DNA of 64,000 nucleotides from Brevundimonas terrae (GCF_011761985.1 NZ_JAASQT010000002.1:124001-188000); one strand, 5' to 3'; shown: positions 42,426 to 52,845, numbered from the stretch's first letter. The notes: a model not told the origin generated them from the sequence alone. Program-made: numbers and translations.

Positions 42426-43553
42426 ATGCCCCAGTTTGTCATTGACCTGACCAATGAAGTTTTTGCCCTTTGGCGCCAGTTCAACTGGCTGCCCAAATGG
42501 GCTGTCATCAGCATTATCGTGGTGGCGTTCACCTTCATCGGGTGGGCCGCCAACTATGCGATGTTTGCGGTGCTGAAACTGCTGGCCCGCAAGCGTGACC
42601 CGTTCTGGCAGGCAGCGCTGGAGCGCGGGCGTATCCAGCTGGGCGCGCTGGTGATGATTATGGCGCTGGCTCTGGCGGTGACGGTGTCGCCGCTATCGAC
42701 AGAAATGTCGCTGCTGGTGCGCCGCACCCTGTTGTTCGCCTTCCTGGTGGCGCTGGGCCTGATGCTGGTCAGTCTGGTGGACACCGGCGCGACGGTGCAG
42801 CTGAAACGCTATGACACCGAGGACGATGCCAATACCCATGCCCGCAAGCGCGTAACCCAGACCCGCATCCTGCGCCGTGTGGTGCAGGTGCTGATCATGC
42901 TGGTGGCGGTTGGGATTGCCCTTTTGACCATTCCGGGCGTGCGCCAGTGGGGGCTGTCTCTGCTGGCCTCGGCGGGTGTGGTGGGTATTGTCGCCGGTCT
43001 GGCGCTGCAACCCTTCCTCGCCAATATGATTGCCGGCATCCAGATCGCTATGGCTCAGCCGATCCGCATCGATGATGCTGTGGTGGTCGAGGGCGAATGG
43101 GGTCGGGTCGAGGAAATCACCTCGACCTATGTGGTGGTGAAATTGTGGGACTGGCGCCGGATCATCCTGCCGCTGACCTATTTCATCCAGCAGCCGTTCC
43201 AGAACTGGACCCGCATGGATACCCGCCTGTTGGCGCCGGCCTTCCTGTGGGTGGACTATGAAGCGCCGATGGACCGCCTGCGCGACAAGCTGGAACAGAT
43301 CGTCCATAGCTCGATCCATTGGGATGGGGATGTGGTGGCGCTGGTGGTGTTCGATATCACCGAGCGCACGGCCAAGATCCGCTGCACGGCCAGTGCGCGT
43401 AATGCCTCGGCGGCCTTTGATCTGAAATGCGAAATCCGCGAAAAGATGCTGGCCTTTATGCGCGACGAGTGCCGCGAGGCCCTGCCGCGTGACCGTGTGG
43501 ACCTGTTCGAAATGGCCCCCCTGCCCAAGAAGGCGATCCTGCTGGAGGATTAA
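42426..43553 (+). CDS. MscS-family mechanosensitive channel
   Basis: A 375-residue membrane protein starting 54 bases after murG. Four to five helices are predicted. The pore helix and beta domain are clear: LLASAGVVGIVAGLALQPFLANM, then IAMAQPIRIDDAVVVEGEWGRVEEI and the cytoplasmic domain with VKLWDWRRIILPLTYF. Members open under membrane tension to release solutes. It opens the block that divides murG from murC. Its stop overlaps the end of the convergent exported protein by 4 bases. Confidence 0.9.
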   Translation: MPQFVIDLTNEVFALWRQFNWLPKWAVISIIVVAFTFIGWAANYAMFAVLKLLARKRDPFWQAALERGRIQLGALVMIMALALAVTVSPLSTEMSLLVRRTLLFAFLVALGLMLVSLVDTGATVQLKRYDTEDDANTHARKRVTQTRILRRVVQVLIMLVAVGIALLTIPGVRQWGLSLLASAGVVGIVAGLALQPFLANMIAGIQIAMAQPIRIDDAVVVEGEWGRVEEITSTYVVVKLWDWRRIILPLTYFIQQPFQNWTRMDTRLLAPAFLWVDYEAPMDRLRDKLEQIVHSSIHWDGDVVALVVFDITERTAKIRCTASARNASAAFDLKCEIREKMLAFMRDECREALPRDRVDLFEMAPLPKKAILLED

Positions 43554-44020
43554 TCCTCGTTGGCCTTGGCCAAGGCCATCGCGCTGTTCAGGTCGGTGGC
43601 ATCCAGACGGATTTCGACATCGCCACAGGCAATGGCGGCCAGTTCGGCGGCATCGCCTCCGGGGGCCAGCGGCATGGGCTGGTCGCGGGTCGGTGTGGCG
43701 GGGCCGATATGGGCATCATCGCGCACCGAGGCAAAGTCCTGTCGGTATCCGCTATGCGGGCCATCGTTCTTGCATTCAAACTGCCACCACGACCAGCCGC
43801 CGACATAGGTGTGCGGGCCGATGACCATCGGCTCGGTGCTGAGTTGCAGCACGCGCATACGCACCTTGCCGTCAGCGTCCGCTGCGCGTGTGGCCACATC
43901 GGCAAACTGGGCAAAGCGGCCCTGACCGGACAGCATCAGTTGTTGCGGCGCGGTTTGTTCGGCCAGAACGGGCGTGGCCATCAAAGCGGTGGCAAGCATC
44001 AGAGAAAGCATACGGGTCAT
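43550..44020 (-). CDS. Exported hypothetical protein
   Basis: About 156 residues from ATG 44020, chosen because it gives a clean signal peptide (MTRMLSLMLATALMATPVLAEQ); the frame is open further upstream. The mature part has a strand-like segment LQLSTEPMVIGPHTYVGGWSWW followed by QFECKNDGPHSGYRQDF. The later cysteine AIACGDVEI probably pairs with the one in FECK. The layout vaguely recalls small secreted lipocalin- or surface-adhesin-like proteins, but no family is certain. Divergent from the glycosyltransferase gene, 26 bases apart. Confidence 0.65.
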   Translation of the reverse strand: MTRMLSLMLATALMATPVLAEQTAPQQLMLSGQGRFAQFADVATRAADADGKVRMRVLQLSTEPMVIGPHTYVGGWSWWQFECKNDGPHSGYRQDFASVRDDAHIGPATPTRDQPMPLAPGGDAAELAAIACGDVEIRLDATDLNSAMALAKANED

Positions 44021-44046
44021 TAATCGTGGTTCGCTAAAAGGCGTGG

Positions 44047-44901
44047 ATGCAAACGTCTTCGCATATGCCTGTACAGCCGCAGGCCCCCGAACCCAAGCGG
44101 CCTGATGGACGGCGGCGCTGGCGCGGGCTGCCCGCCGCACAGACACCGTCCAGCCGTGTGAAAATCATGGGGCAGGACATGGACCTGCTGTGCGAGGGAG
44201 ACCTGATGATGCAGATCGACCGCATGGTCGGTTTGCGGCGGCGCTATCTGATCGCCAACCACAACCTTCACAGCCTGTATCTGGTCACGCGCACACCGCA
44301 GATGGCGCAAATGTATGCGCGGGCCGATGTTATCCAGATCGACTCGGTACCGCTGATCCGTTTTGCCCGCGCGACGGGGCATCCGGCGGAACTGGCGCAC
44401 CGTCTGACCTATCTGGATTGGCGCGACAGCTTCTGGACCATGGCGCATAATCGTTGCTGGCGGGTCTTTTATCTGGGCGGCGCGCCGGATGTGGCCCAGT
44501 CGGCCATGCGGCGTCTGGCCCTGACCTATCCCGATATTACATTCGAAGCGCGCGACGGGTTTTTCGATATCGAAATAGACGGCAATGAAAACCGCGCCGT
44601 CCTGAAACAGATCGACGACTTCCAGCCCGATGTTCTTTTGGTAGGGATGGGTATGCCGCGTCAGGAGATGTGGATTGCCGCCAATATGGATGCCCTGCCG
44701 CCGTGTGTAATCCTGCCTGTAGGCGCAGCGTTCGACTATGAGGCGGGGGTCCAGAACGCGGCACCGCGCTGGATGGGGCAATGGGGGCTGGAATGGCTTT
44801 ATCGTCTGTGCAGCGACCCGAAACGACTGGCCAGCCGCTATCTGTACGAGCCGTGGTTCCTGTTGAAACCGGCCCTGCGCGACCTTCTTAGGCGGCGATA
44901 A
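44047..44901 (+). CDS. WecG/TagA/CpsF-family glycosyltransferase
   Basis: A 284-residue GT26 protein starting at ATG 44047; an internal ATG at 44167 (MGQDMDLL) is an alternative. Family features are the N-terminal LIANHNLHSLYLV, the acidic ADVIQIDSVPLIRFA, FYLGGAPDVAQSAM, VLLVGMGMPRQEMWI, LPVGAAFDYEAG and the amphipathic C-terminal tail PKRLASRYLYEPWFLLKP. Such enzymes transfer a sugar to a lipid-linked acceptor. The Caulobacter holdfast protein HfsJ belongs to this family, so an adhesin or exopolysaccharide role is possible. Its end overlaps smc by 14 bases. Confidence 0.88.
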   Translation: MQTSSHMPVQPQAPEPKRPDGRRRWRGLPAAQTPSSRVKIMGQDMDLLCEGDLMMQIDRMVGLRRRYLIANHNLHSLYLVTRTPQMAQMYARADVIQIDSVPLIRFARATGHPAELAHRLTYLDWRDSFWTMAHNRCWRVFYLGGAPDVAQSAMRRLALTYPDITFEARDGFFDIEIDGNENRAVLKQIDDFQPDVLLVGMGMPRQEMWIAANMDALPPCVILPVGAAFDYEAGVQNAAPRWMGQWGLEWLYRLCSDPKRLASRYLYEPWFLLKPALRDLLRRR

Positions 44902-47900
44902 TGTTTTCGGCCTGTTTCAGGTCGACACTGACAAGCTGGCTCATGCCGCGCTCGGGCATGGTGACGCCGTAGAGGCGGTCCATCCGGCTCATGGTCACCG
45001 GATTGTGGGTGATGCAGATGAAGCGGGTGTCGGTGCGCGAACGCATTTCGTGCAGCATCTTGCAGAAGCGATCGACATTGGCATCGTCCAGCGGCGCGTC
45101 GACCTCGTCCAGCACGCAGACGGGGGCGGGATTGGCCAGAAACACGCCAAAGATCAGGGCTGCCGCCGTCAGGGCCTGCTCGCCGCCCGACATCAGGCTC
45201 ATCACCGACAGGCGTTTACCTGGCGGGCAGGCGAAAATTTCCAGACCGGCTTCCAGCGGATCATCGCTCTCCACCAGTTTTAGCTCGGCCTGACCGCCGC
45301 CGAACAGGGCCTCGAACAGGGCTTTGAAATTCTCGTTGATGACCTCGAACGCGGCCAGCAGGCGCTCGCGGCCTTCGGCGTTCAGTTCGTCAATACCGTC
45401 TCGCAGCTTGGCGATGGCTTGGGTCAGGTCGATCCGCTCGGACTTCATGGCCCCGAGACGGTCGTCATATTCAGCCGCTTCTTCCTCGGCCCGCAGGTTG
45501 ACCGCGCCCATGCTTTCGCGCTCGCGTTCCAGCGCGAACAGCAGGTTTTCCGCACCTGCCGTATCGGGCGGGCGGGCAATGGCGTCTTCCTGAAGCTTCT
45601 TGCCCAGTTCTTCGGGCGTCATCTGGGCCGTTTCGCGAAGGTTGCGGTCGGCATCGCCCAGCTTCTCGTCGGCGGCTTCGGCGCGGGCTTGCAGGGCGGC
45701 GCGGGCTTCGCGGGCCTGTCCGGCAAGGCTTTCGGTGGCACGCGCCGCGCGGTCAGCCTCGGCGGCGTCGAACTCGACCTGTTGCAGGGTGTCGGTCGCG
45801 GCCTTCTTGCGGTTTTCGGCCTCGACCAGCGTGTCCATCAGCGTGTTGCGCTGATCGGCAAAGCCCTGCGGCGCTTCTTCGGCTTTCTTCAACTGGGCGG
45901 CGGCCTTGTCGGCATCCTTTTCCAGCGACTTGATGCGGCCTGTGCTGTCCTTGGAGCGGACGATCCAGCTTTCATGGGCGCGGGTCAGGCTGTGCTGGCG
46001 CTGCTCGCGCTGCTGGCGGTCGCGGGCTTCCTCGTCGCGGCGTGAACGGGCGTTCTGGGCGGCAAGGCGGGCATTGTCGGCGCTACCCCGCGCATTGTTC
46101 AGATCACCGCGCAGGGTGGCGATGGTCTCGGACGCTTCCTCGATATTCTGGGCGGCATCACAGGCGCTCTGGGCTTCCGCCGTTTCGGCTTCGAGGCGCG
46201 TAACGGTCTCGTCCAGCGACTGGGCGCGGGCCTCTTTGCGGGTTTGCTCGCGGCGCAGATGCTCCAGGCGGTCGCGGGCACCGGTGACGGCCTTGTCGAG
46301 GCCGAACGGGCGGGTGCGGGCCTGTTTGACGGTGTCCTCTGCGGCGCGGAAAGCATCGGTTGCCGCGCGCATGGCAGCCTGTGCGGCCTCTAGAGCAGGC
46401 TTGCCCTTGTCGATCTCGGCTTCAAGTTCGGCATGGCGCGTGCGCTGGGCCAGACGCACGGCGGCGGGGCGGGGGGCTTCGGCGCGGCTGACGAAACCGT
46501 CCCAGCGATAAAGATCGCCTTCACGCGTGACCAGACGCGCACCGCGCGGCAGGCTGCGGGCAAGGTCCGCCGCCTTGTCTTGTGGCGCTACGCCACAGAA
46601 GGCCAGACGCGCGGCCAGTTGTTCTGGTGCATCGACATGAGCCGACAGAGGTTCAACACCATCGGGCCAGCTATGTGGTGCGGCATCGGCACCGGCCCAG
46701 TGGGCGGGTGCGGCCTTGTCCAGCGCCGCATCCAGATCTTCACCCAGTGCGGCGGCCAGTGCAGCCTCATAGCCCTTGGCGGCAGAAACCTTGTCCAAGG
46801 CCGGTGCGTGCTGGCGTTTGCCGGTCACCAGAAGCTGGGCAAGGCCGCGCGCTTCGGTTTGCAGACGGCCAAGCCGGTCTTCCAGTTCGCGGGCCTTGGT
46901 GCGGGCATCCTGTTCGGCACGGGCCTTTTCGGAGCGGTCGTTTTCGGCCGCCTCGACCGCATCGCGGGCGGCTTGCAGTTCGGCTTGGGCGGTTGCCAAC
47001 GCCGTTTCGGCGGCGGCGATTTCCGGTGTTTCCAGTGGACCCAGCGCAGCACGTTCGCGCACCGCCTGATCTCGTTGAGCGGTGACACGGGCAAGGCGGC
47101 TTTCTGCGTCGCGTTTTCGCGCGCTTTCGGCATTGGCGCGGGCCTCGACGGCGGCGAGTGTACCGGCAAGGCGTTCGACCTCGGCATCGGCCTGTTTGCG
47201 GGCGTCTTCGGTTTCAGCGACCGCGCGATCCAGTTCCGGCCCGCGCTCGGGGGCGGCGGCAATCTCGGCCTTCAGGCGGGACAGATCGTTTTCGATCCGG
47301 TCCAGTTCCTTGCGGGCATCGGCGGCCATGCGATCTTCGCGCTCGATATCGGCGGCAATACGCGCGACCTCGGCCTTCAGGCGATCCACCTCGGCGCGGG
47401 CGGCCTGTTCAGCCATGTCCAGACGGTCGCGTTCCAGCGTGGCGCGGTGCAGAAGCACACCGGCGACGGCGTCTTCCTCGCGGGCGGGCTTCATCGCTTC
47501 TTGGGCGTTGAGGGCGGCGGTCTGGGCGGCAGCAGAGGCGGTTGCGGTTTCGGCCACGGCCTTTTCGGCCTGACGCAGTTCCTGACGTGCGACCTCTTGC
47601 GCCTGTTTGGCGTCGGTCCAGCGCACATACAAAAGCGCGGCCTGAAGGGCGCGGATTTCGGCGCTGATCTTCTTGTATTTTTCGGCCTGACGGGCTTCGC
47701 GCTTCAGGCGGTTAAGGGTGCTTTCCAGCTCCTTGCCGATGTCGTCGAGGCGGTCGAGATTCGTCTCGGCGGCCTTCAGGCGCAGTTCGGCCTCGTGACG
47801 GCGGGTGTGCAGACCCGCCACGCCACCGGCTTCTTCAAGGATGCGGCGGCGGTTCTGCGGCTTGGCGGCGATCAGTTCGGAAATCTGCCCCTGACGCACC

Positions 47901-48328
47901 AGCGCCGGAGAGTTCGCCCCCGTCGAGGCATCGGCAAACAGAAGCTGGACGTCGCGCGCCCGCACTTCCTTGCCATTGATACGATAGGTCGAGCCGCGCC
48001 CGCGCTCGATCTTGCGCGAGACCTCCAGCACGTCCTGATCGGTAAAGGGCTGGGGCGCACGATGCTGGCTGTTATCGACGGTCAGGATGACTTCGGCATG
48101 GTTGCGTGGCGGTCGGCCCGCAGCCCCTGCGAAGATCACATCCTCCATGCCCTGACCGCGCATGGCCTTGGCGGAGTTGGCACCCATGACCCAGCGAAGG
48201 CTTTCCAGCACGTTCGACTTGCCGCAGCCGTTCGGCCCGACAATCCCCGTGAGGCCGGGTTCAATCTGAACCTCGGCCGGATCGACAAAGGACTTGAAGC
48301 CCGCAAGTCGAAGGCGCTGGAAATGCAT
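44888..48328 (-). CDS. smc: Chromosome partition/condensin protein SMC
   Basis: A 1146-residue protein. N-terminal head: LRLAGFKSFVDPAEV then Walker A GPNGCGKSN at 31-39. Long coiled coils run from about residue 170 to 490 and 660 to 1000, enriched in Ala, Glu, Arg and Gln. The hinge region lies between them (around KGYEAALAAALGEDLDAAL). The C-terminal head has the ABC signature LMSGGEQALTAAALIFG and Walker B VCVLDEVDAPLDDAN. It compacts and aligns chromosome arms from ParB-parS. scpA and scpB are not in the window. The dsbA gene lies 7 bases upstream on the same strand. Confidence 0.97.
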   Translation of the reverse strand: MHFQRLRLAGFKSFVDPAEVQIEPGLTGIVGPNGCGKSNVLESLRWVMGANSAKAMRGQGMEDVIFAGAAGRPPRNHAEVILTVDNSQHRAPQPFTDQDVLEVSRKIERGRGSTYRINGKEVRARDVQLLFADASTGANSPALVRQGQISELIAAKPQNRRRILEEAGGVAGLHTRRHEAELRLKAAETNLDRLDDIGKELESTLNRLKREARQAEKYKKISAEIRALQAALLYVRWTDAKQAQEVARQELRQAEKAVAETATASAAAQTAALNAQEAMKPAREEDAVAGVLLHRATLERDRLDMAEQAARAEVDRLKAEVARIAADIEREDRMAADARKELDRIENDLSRLKAEIAAAPERGPELDRAVAETEDARKQADAEVERLAGTLAAVEARANAESARKRDAESRLARVTAQRDQAVRERAALGPLETPEIAAAETALATAQAELQAARDAVEAAENDRSEKARAEQDARTKARELEDRLGRLQTEARGLAQLLVTGKRQHAPALDKVSAAKGYEAALAAALGEDLDAALDKAAPAHWAGADAAPHSWPDGVEPLSAHVDAPEQLAARLAFCGVAPQDKAADLARSLPRGARLVTREGDLYRWDGFVSRAEAPRPAAVRLAQRTRHAELEAEIDKGKPALEAAQAAMRAATDAFRAAEDTVKQARTRPFGLDKAVTGARDRLEHLRREQTRKEARAQSLDETVTRLEAETAEAQSACDAAQNIEEASETIATLRGDLNNARGSADNARLAAQNARSRRDEEARDRQQREQRQHSLTRAHESWIVRSKDSTGRIKSLEKDADKAAAQLKKAEEAPQGFADQRNTLMDTLVEAENRKKAATDTLQQVEFDAAEADRAARATESLAGQAREARAALQARAEAADEKLGDADRNLRETAQMTPEELGKKLQEDAIARPPDTAGAENLLFALERERESMGAVNLRAEEEAAEYDDRLGAMKSERIDLTQAIAKLRDGIDELNAEGRERLLAAFEVINENFKALFEALFGGGQAELKLVESDDPLEAGLEIFACPPGKRLSVMSLMSGGEQALTAAALIFGVFLANPAPVCVLDEVDAPLDDANVDRFCKMLHEMRSRTDTRFICITHNPVTMSRMDRLYGVTMPERGMSQLVSVDLKQAENIIAA

Positions 48329-48335
48329 GGTGTCG

Positions 48336-49025
48336 TTAGCGGACCAACGGAGCGAGGGCTTCGGTCAGGCCCTCCAAGGTCGGGTTGGCAACGCGCTGGC
48401 CGTTGACGAAGATCGACGGTGTGCCGGTCACGCCCACAGCGACGGCGCTGTTGGTGTCGTTGTCGATCGCGGTCTTGGTGGCCGGATCGGAAACGCAGGT
48501 GCTGATCTGTTGTTCGGTACGACCCGACAGGTTGATGGCACCCTTGAACCAGTCACCGATTTCGCCCGACGAAAACGCTTGTTCCTGACCATGCATCAGA
48601 TGCTCGGCCACCGTGAAGAAACGGTCCGGTGCCGCACAACGGGCCACAGCAGCGGCCAGTTGCGAGACCTGAACCGGCGGGGTCGGCAGATCGCGGAAGA
48701 TCAGCTTGGCCTTGCCGGTATCGATATAGCGGGCCTTGATTTGTGGCAGGACCGTATTGGTAAAGCTGGCGCAGTGCGAGCAGGTGAAGCTGGCATATTC
48801 GATGATGGTGATCGGCGCATCGGCGCGACCCAGTACGCGGTCGCTGGCCAAGGGGGCCGTCACCGATGCCGTCACGGCTGGAGCCGCCGCCGCCGCCGCC
48901 GGACGTGGCGTCGGAGCCGAGCGGGTAGGCGATGCTGACCCGGCCATGACCGATGTCGCGAACATGCTGCCGATGGCGACTGAAACAGCCGCCATCGAAG
49001 CCAGAGAAAGCTGTCGCTTACCCAT
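48336..49025 (-). CDS. DsbA-family thiol-disulfide oxidoreductase (CSHC)
   Basis: A 229-residue exported protein: signal peptide MGKRQLSLASMAAVSVAIGS..., an Ala/Pro linker to about 55, then a thioredoxin-like DsbA domain. The active site is C82-S-H-C85 in ASFTCSHCASF and the cis-proline loop is GVTGTPSIFVNG. It should oxidise or shuffle disulfides in the periplasm. It is the second of two related genes in tandem; 11 bases separate them. The pair lies upstream of smc on the same strand. Confidence 0.9.
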   Translation of the reverse strand: MGKRQLSLASMAAVSVAIGSMFATSVMAGSASPTRSAPTPRPAAAAAAPAVTASVTAPLASDRVLGRADAPITIIEYASFTCSHCASFTNTVLPQIKARYIDTGKAKLIFRDLPTPPVQVSQLAAAVARCAAPDRFFTVAEHLMHGQEQAFSSGEIGDWFKGAINLSGRTEQQISTCVSDPATKTAIDNDTNSAVAVGVTGTPSIFVNGQRVANPTLEGLTEALAPLVR

Positions 49026-49036
49026 GGGAGTAACCC

Positions 49037-49669
49037 TTATTTGGCCAGTTCGGCGTCAATCGCCGCAGACAGGCCGGCGAGGCTCGGATCAGCCACGCGC
49101 TTGTCATTGACGAAGAAGGTCGGGGTGCCGGTGACGCCAGCCTTGATGGCGCTCTGGATGCGTTTTTCCAGATCGGCGACGGCCTTCTTGTCGTTCAGGC
49201 AGGTTTCGATTTCGGCAGCCGACAGACCTGCACCCTGTGCAATGCGGTTCAGGCTCTGGCGCGGATCAATACCGGCCTGCCATTCGCGCTGCGATGCCAT
49301 GATGGCGTGCAGGACGTCGAAATATTTGTCCTCGCCAGCGCAACGGGCGATCATGAAACCGGCGGCGGCAATGTCTTGCGGCGGGGTCGGGAATTCACGG
49401 AACACGAAGCGCACCTTGTTGGTGTCGACGTATTTGGTTTTGAACTCCGGCCAGATCTGCTCGTTCCAGGCCGCGCACGCGCCACAGGTGACCGAGGCGT
49501 ATTCTACCACAGTGACCTTGGCACCTTCCGGTGCGCCCTTGGCCATGTCGCCCTCGGCAGAGCTGGTCGAGCCGCCCGAACAACCGGCGACCACCAGCAT
49601 GGCACCCATAGCGGCGGCGGTGATTGCGGCGCGGCGGCTCATCGCCGCAAACTTAAACTTAGGAGCCAT
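49037..49669 (-). CDS. DsbA-family lipoprotein (CGAC)
   Basis: A 210-residue protein. The N terminus MSRRAAITAAAMGAMLVVAGC (in two parts, from residue 10) ends in a lipobox with cysteine 30, so it should be a lipoprotein. The thioredoxin-like domain has the unusual active site C62-G-A-C65 in ASVTCGACAAW and the cis-proline loop GVTGTPTFFVND. It is clearly paralogous to the next gene downstream but anchored and with a different active-site dipeptide, which changes redox potential. Its substrates are unknown; the large TonB receptor in this window has five likely cysteine pairs. Confidence 0.9.
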   Translation of the reverse strand: MAPKFKFAAMSRRAAITAAAMGAMLVVAGCSGGSTSSAEGDMAKGAPEGAKVTVVEYASVTCGACAAWNEQIWPEFKTKYVDTNKVRFVFREFPTPPQDIAAAGFMIARCAGEDKYFDVLHAIMASQREWQAGIDPRQSLNRIAQGAGLSAAEIETCLNDKKAVADLEKRIQSAIKAGVTGTPTFFVNDKRVADPSLAGLSAAIDAELAK

Positions 49670-49771
49670 GGTTCAAACCCGGATTCAGATATCTAAAAGG
49701 AAGATGGGGCAGAGGAATCGTCACCTGCCACATGCTGTTATGTTTACGGCAAACAGAGGGCTTGCCCTTTG

Positions 49772-50350
49772 TCAACGGTACGGATCATCCGCTTCATCGC
49801 GACTGCGGGCATAGGCGACCTTGCCCAGCTTGGTCAAAGCCTTGCGTAGCGGTTCGGGAAGGTGCGCCACCGAGGCCTCTAACTCGGCCTCCTCCGCGGG
49901 GGGGAGGGGGGGCAAGGCAGGCAGGGAGCGAGAGCGCGGGCGAGGCTGGCTGGCTGTGGCCAGCGGCTTGATCGGGCCTTGCTGGATGCGGATCTTGCCC
50001 ACAGCTTCTGCGCCCAGAAACAGGTTTACCTGTTCAATAATTTCTTGCTGCTGGTGCTGGACATACAGAGCCCCCGAAGTGACCACGCGCAGCTCAAGTA
50101 TGCCGGGGCTATTGCCACGCGCCTTGATGATTTTGACGGGGCGGGTGACGCGGGCCAGTCGCTCGCCGACAATCTCAGTCCAGCGGCCTTCCAGACTGTT
50201 GGCGCTGCGGCCAAACTGGTCATCCAGCGACTTGATGAATTTCTGAAGCTTGTGCGAGGCGCGCGGCGGCGGGCGCATAGGCGGCTTGGTCCGGCGCTGG
50301 GCCAGAATCCGGCGGGCTTCTTCTTCGGTAGGCAGGGGTCTGCGCGACAT
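49772..50350 (-). CDS. DciA-like protein (DUF721), candidate helicase loader
   Basis: A 192-residue basic protein. The DUF721/KH-like core is LQKFIKSLDDQFGRSANSLEG, RWTEIVGERLARVTRPVKI, and GILELRVVTSGALYVQHQQQEIIEQVNLFLG in two strands and a helix. The N terminus is a proline- and arginine-rich tail and the C terminus is disordered. DciA interacts with and loads the replicative helicase DnaB in bacteria lacking DnaC. Sequence similarity is to the family core; the role here is by homology. It is divergent from mutY. Confidence 0.85.
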   Translation of the reverse strand: MSRRPLPTEEEARRILAQRRTKPPMRPPPRASHKLQKFIKSLDDQFGRSANSLEGRWTEIVGERLARVTRPVKIIKARGNSPGILELRVVTSGALYVQHQQQEIIEQVNLFLGAEAVGKIRIQQGPIKPLATASQPRPRSRSLPALPPLPPAEEAELEASVAHLPEPLRKALTKLGKVAYARSRDEADDPYR

Positions 50351-50432
50351 GGCACCACTATAGACTAAAACGAAGGCGTCTGCCGATGGGGAACGGGCTG
50401 TTTGCCATGAATAAAACCGCTATGGACAATCT

Positions 50433-51464
50433 ATGACGGCAAACGAGATCAAGGCGCTGCGTTCGGCGCTGCTGGACTGGTATGATGCAAGCGCCCGCAC
50501 CCTGCCGTGGCGCACCGAACCGGGCGAGGCGACGCGCACCGATCCCTATCGGGTCTGGATGTCCGAAATCATGTTGCAGCAGACCACCACGGTCCATGCG
50601 GCACCTTACTTCAACGCCTTTACGGCACGCTGGCCCACAGTCAGTGATCTGGCGGCGGCAGAGGATGCCGATGTCATGGCGGCGTGGGCGGGGCTTGGAT
50701 ATTATGCCCGCGCCCGTAACCTGTTGGCCTGTGCGCGGATGGTGGCCGATGAATATGACGGCGTGTTTCCCGATACCGAAGAGGCGCTTCTGAAACTGAA
50801 GGGCGTCGGCAGCTATACGGCGGCGGCGGTGGCGGCAATTGCCTTTGGTCGTCCTGCCAATGTGGTCGATGGTAATGTCGAGCGGGTGATGAGCCGCCTG
50901 TTTGCGGTCGAGGCCGAACTGCCCTCCGCACGGCCCGAGCTGAAACGTCTGGCGGGGCTGTTTGTCAGCGATCATCGCCCTAGTGACTGGCCACAGGGCT
51001 TGATGGATTTGGGGGCGCGGATTTGTCGACCCAAATCGCCTTTGTGTGGGGAATGTCCGCTGTCGTTCGGCTGTGCGGCCTATAAGCAGGGCGATCCGCA
51101 ATCCTATCCGAGGAAGGCCAAAAAGGCCGAGCGTCCGCATCGGCTGGGCCATGCCTTTGTGCTGCGCGACGGCAAGGGCAGGGTGGCGTTGGTGACGCGC
51201 CCCGATAAGGGGTTGCTTGGCGGTATGCTGGGCTTGATCGGGTCGGAATGGGGGGGCGCGCCTGACTATGCGCCGCCTTTTGAAGCGGACTGGACAGAGG
51301 CGGGCACGATCAACCACGTCTTTACCCACTTCTCGCTCGACCTGACCGCCCATGTGGCGACGGGGTGGGTGGATGATCCGGCACTGGTCTGGATGGAGGA
51401 GGGCGAGGCGCTCAAATCCTTGCCGACCGTTTTCCGCAAGGCACTGGAACGGGCGCTGGCCTGA
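50433..51464 (+). CDS. mutY: A/G-specific adenine glycosylase
   Basis: A 343-residue protein. Catalytic glutamate 45 in SEIMLQQTTT, the helix-hairpin-helix LKGVGSYTAAAVAAIAFG, catalytic aspartate 146 in NVVDGNVERV, and 4Fe-4S cysteines 198, 205, 208 and 214 (C-x6-C-x2-C-x5-C). The C-terminal NUDIX-like domain (HRLGHAFVLRDGKGRVAL) recognises 8-oxoguanine. It removes adenine mispaired with 8-oxoG. Divergent from dciA-like, convergent with ccrM. Confidence 0.97.
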   Translation: MTANEIKALRSALLDWYDASARTLPWRTEPGEATRTDPYRVWMSEIMLQQTTTVHAAPYFNAFTARWPTVSDLAAAEDADVMAAWAGLGYYARARNLLACARMVADEYDGVFPDTEEALLKLKGVGSYTAAAVAAIAFGRPANVVDGNVERVMSRLFAVEAELPSARPELKRLAGLFVSDHRPSDWPQGLMDLGARICRPKSPLCGECPLSFGCAAYKQGDPQSYPRKAKKAERPHRLGHAFVLRDGKGRVALVTRPDKGLLGGMLGLIGSEWGGAPDYAPPFEADWTEAGTINHVFTHFSLDLTAHVATGWVDDPALVWMEEGEALKSLPTVFRKALERALA

Positions 51465-51478
51465 TTTCACCGTCCTGC

Positions 51479-51563
51479 CGTCATCCTCCGGCTTGACCGG
51501 AGGAACCAGTGGTAACCCGCCCCGCTAGGGTTTCTGGCTCCCCCGCCTTCGCGGAGGATGACG
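51479..51563. repeat. 85-bp palindromic element between mutY and ccrM
   Basis: CGTCATCCTCCG (51479-51490) and its inverted copy CGGAGGATGACG (51552-51563) bound the element. Inside, GGAACCAG and CTGGCTCC form a second pairing, and CCTCCGG/CCGGAGG a third near the left end. The sequence matches the style of dispersed palindromic repeats seen in many alphaproteobacterial genomes (GTCATCC...GGATGAC). Only one copy is in the window, so dispersal is inference. Confidence 0.6.
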
Positions 51564-51582
51564 AAAGAGGAGGCGGCATAAG

Positions 51583-51610
51583 AAAAGGGCCGCACCTTTC
51601 GATGCGGCCC
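51583..51610 (-). terminator. Intrinsic terminator of ccrM
   Basis: GGGCCGCA (51587-51594) pairs with TGCGGCCC (51603-51610) with an 8-base loop. Read on the minus strand the stem is followed by TTTTCTT, so it serves the ccrM transcript, 32 bases past its stop. Confidence 0.85.
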
Positions 51611-51642
51611 TGTCAGTTTCGGGCGATGCGCCGCCCTTAACG

Positions 51643-52845
<1,203 letters not shown>

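Noticed and set aside
46433-48406. 657-residue plus-strand frame opposite smc
   Set aside because: Gly/Phe-rich shadow of the smc coiled-coil codons; the smc heads and ABC motifs are on the minus strand.
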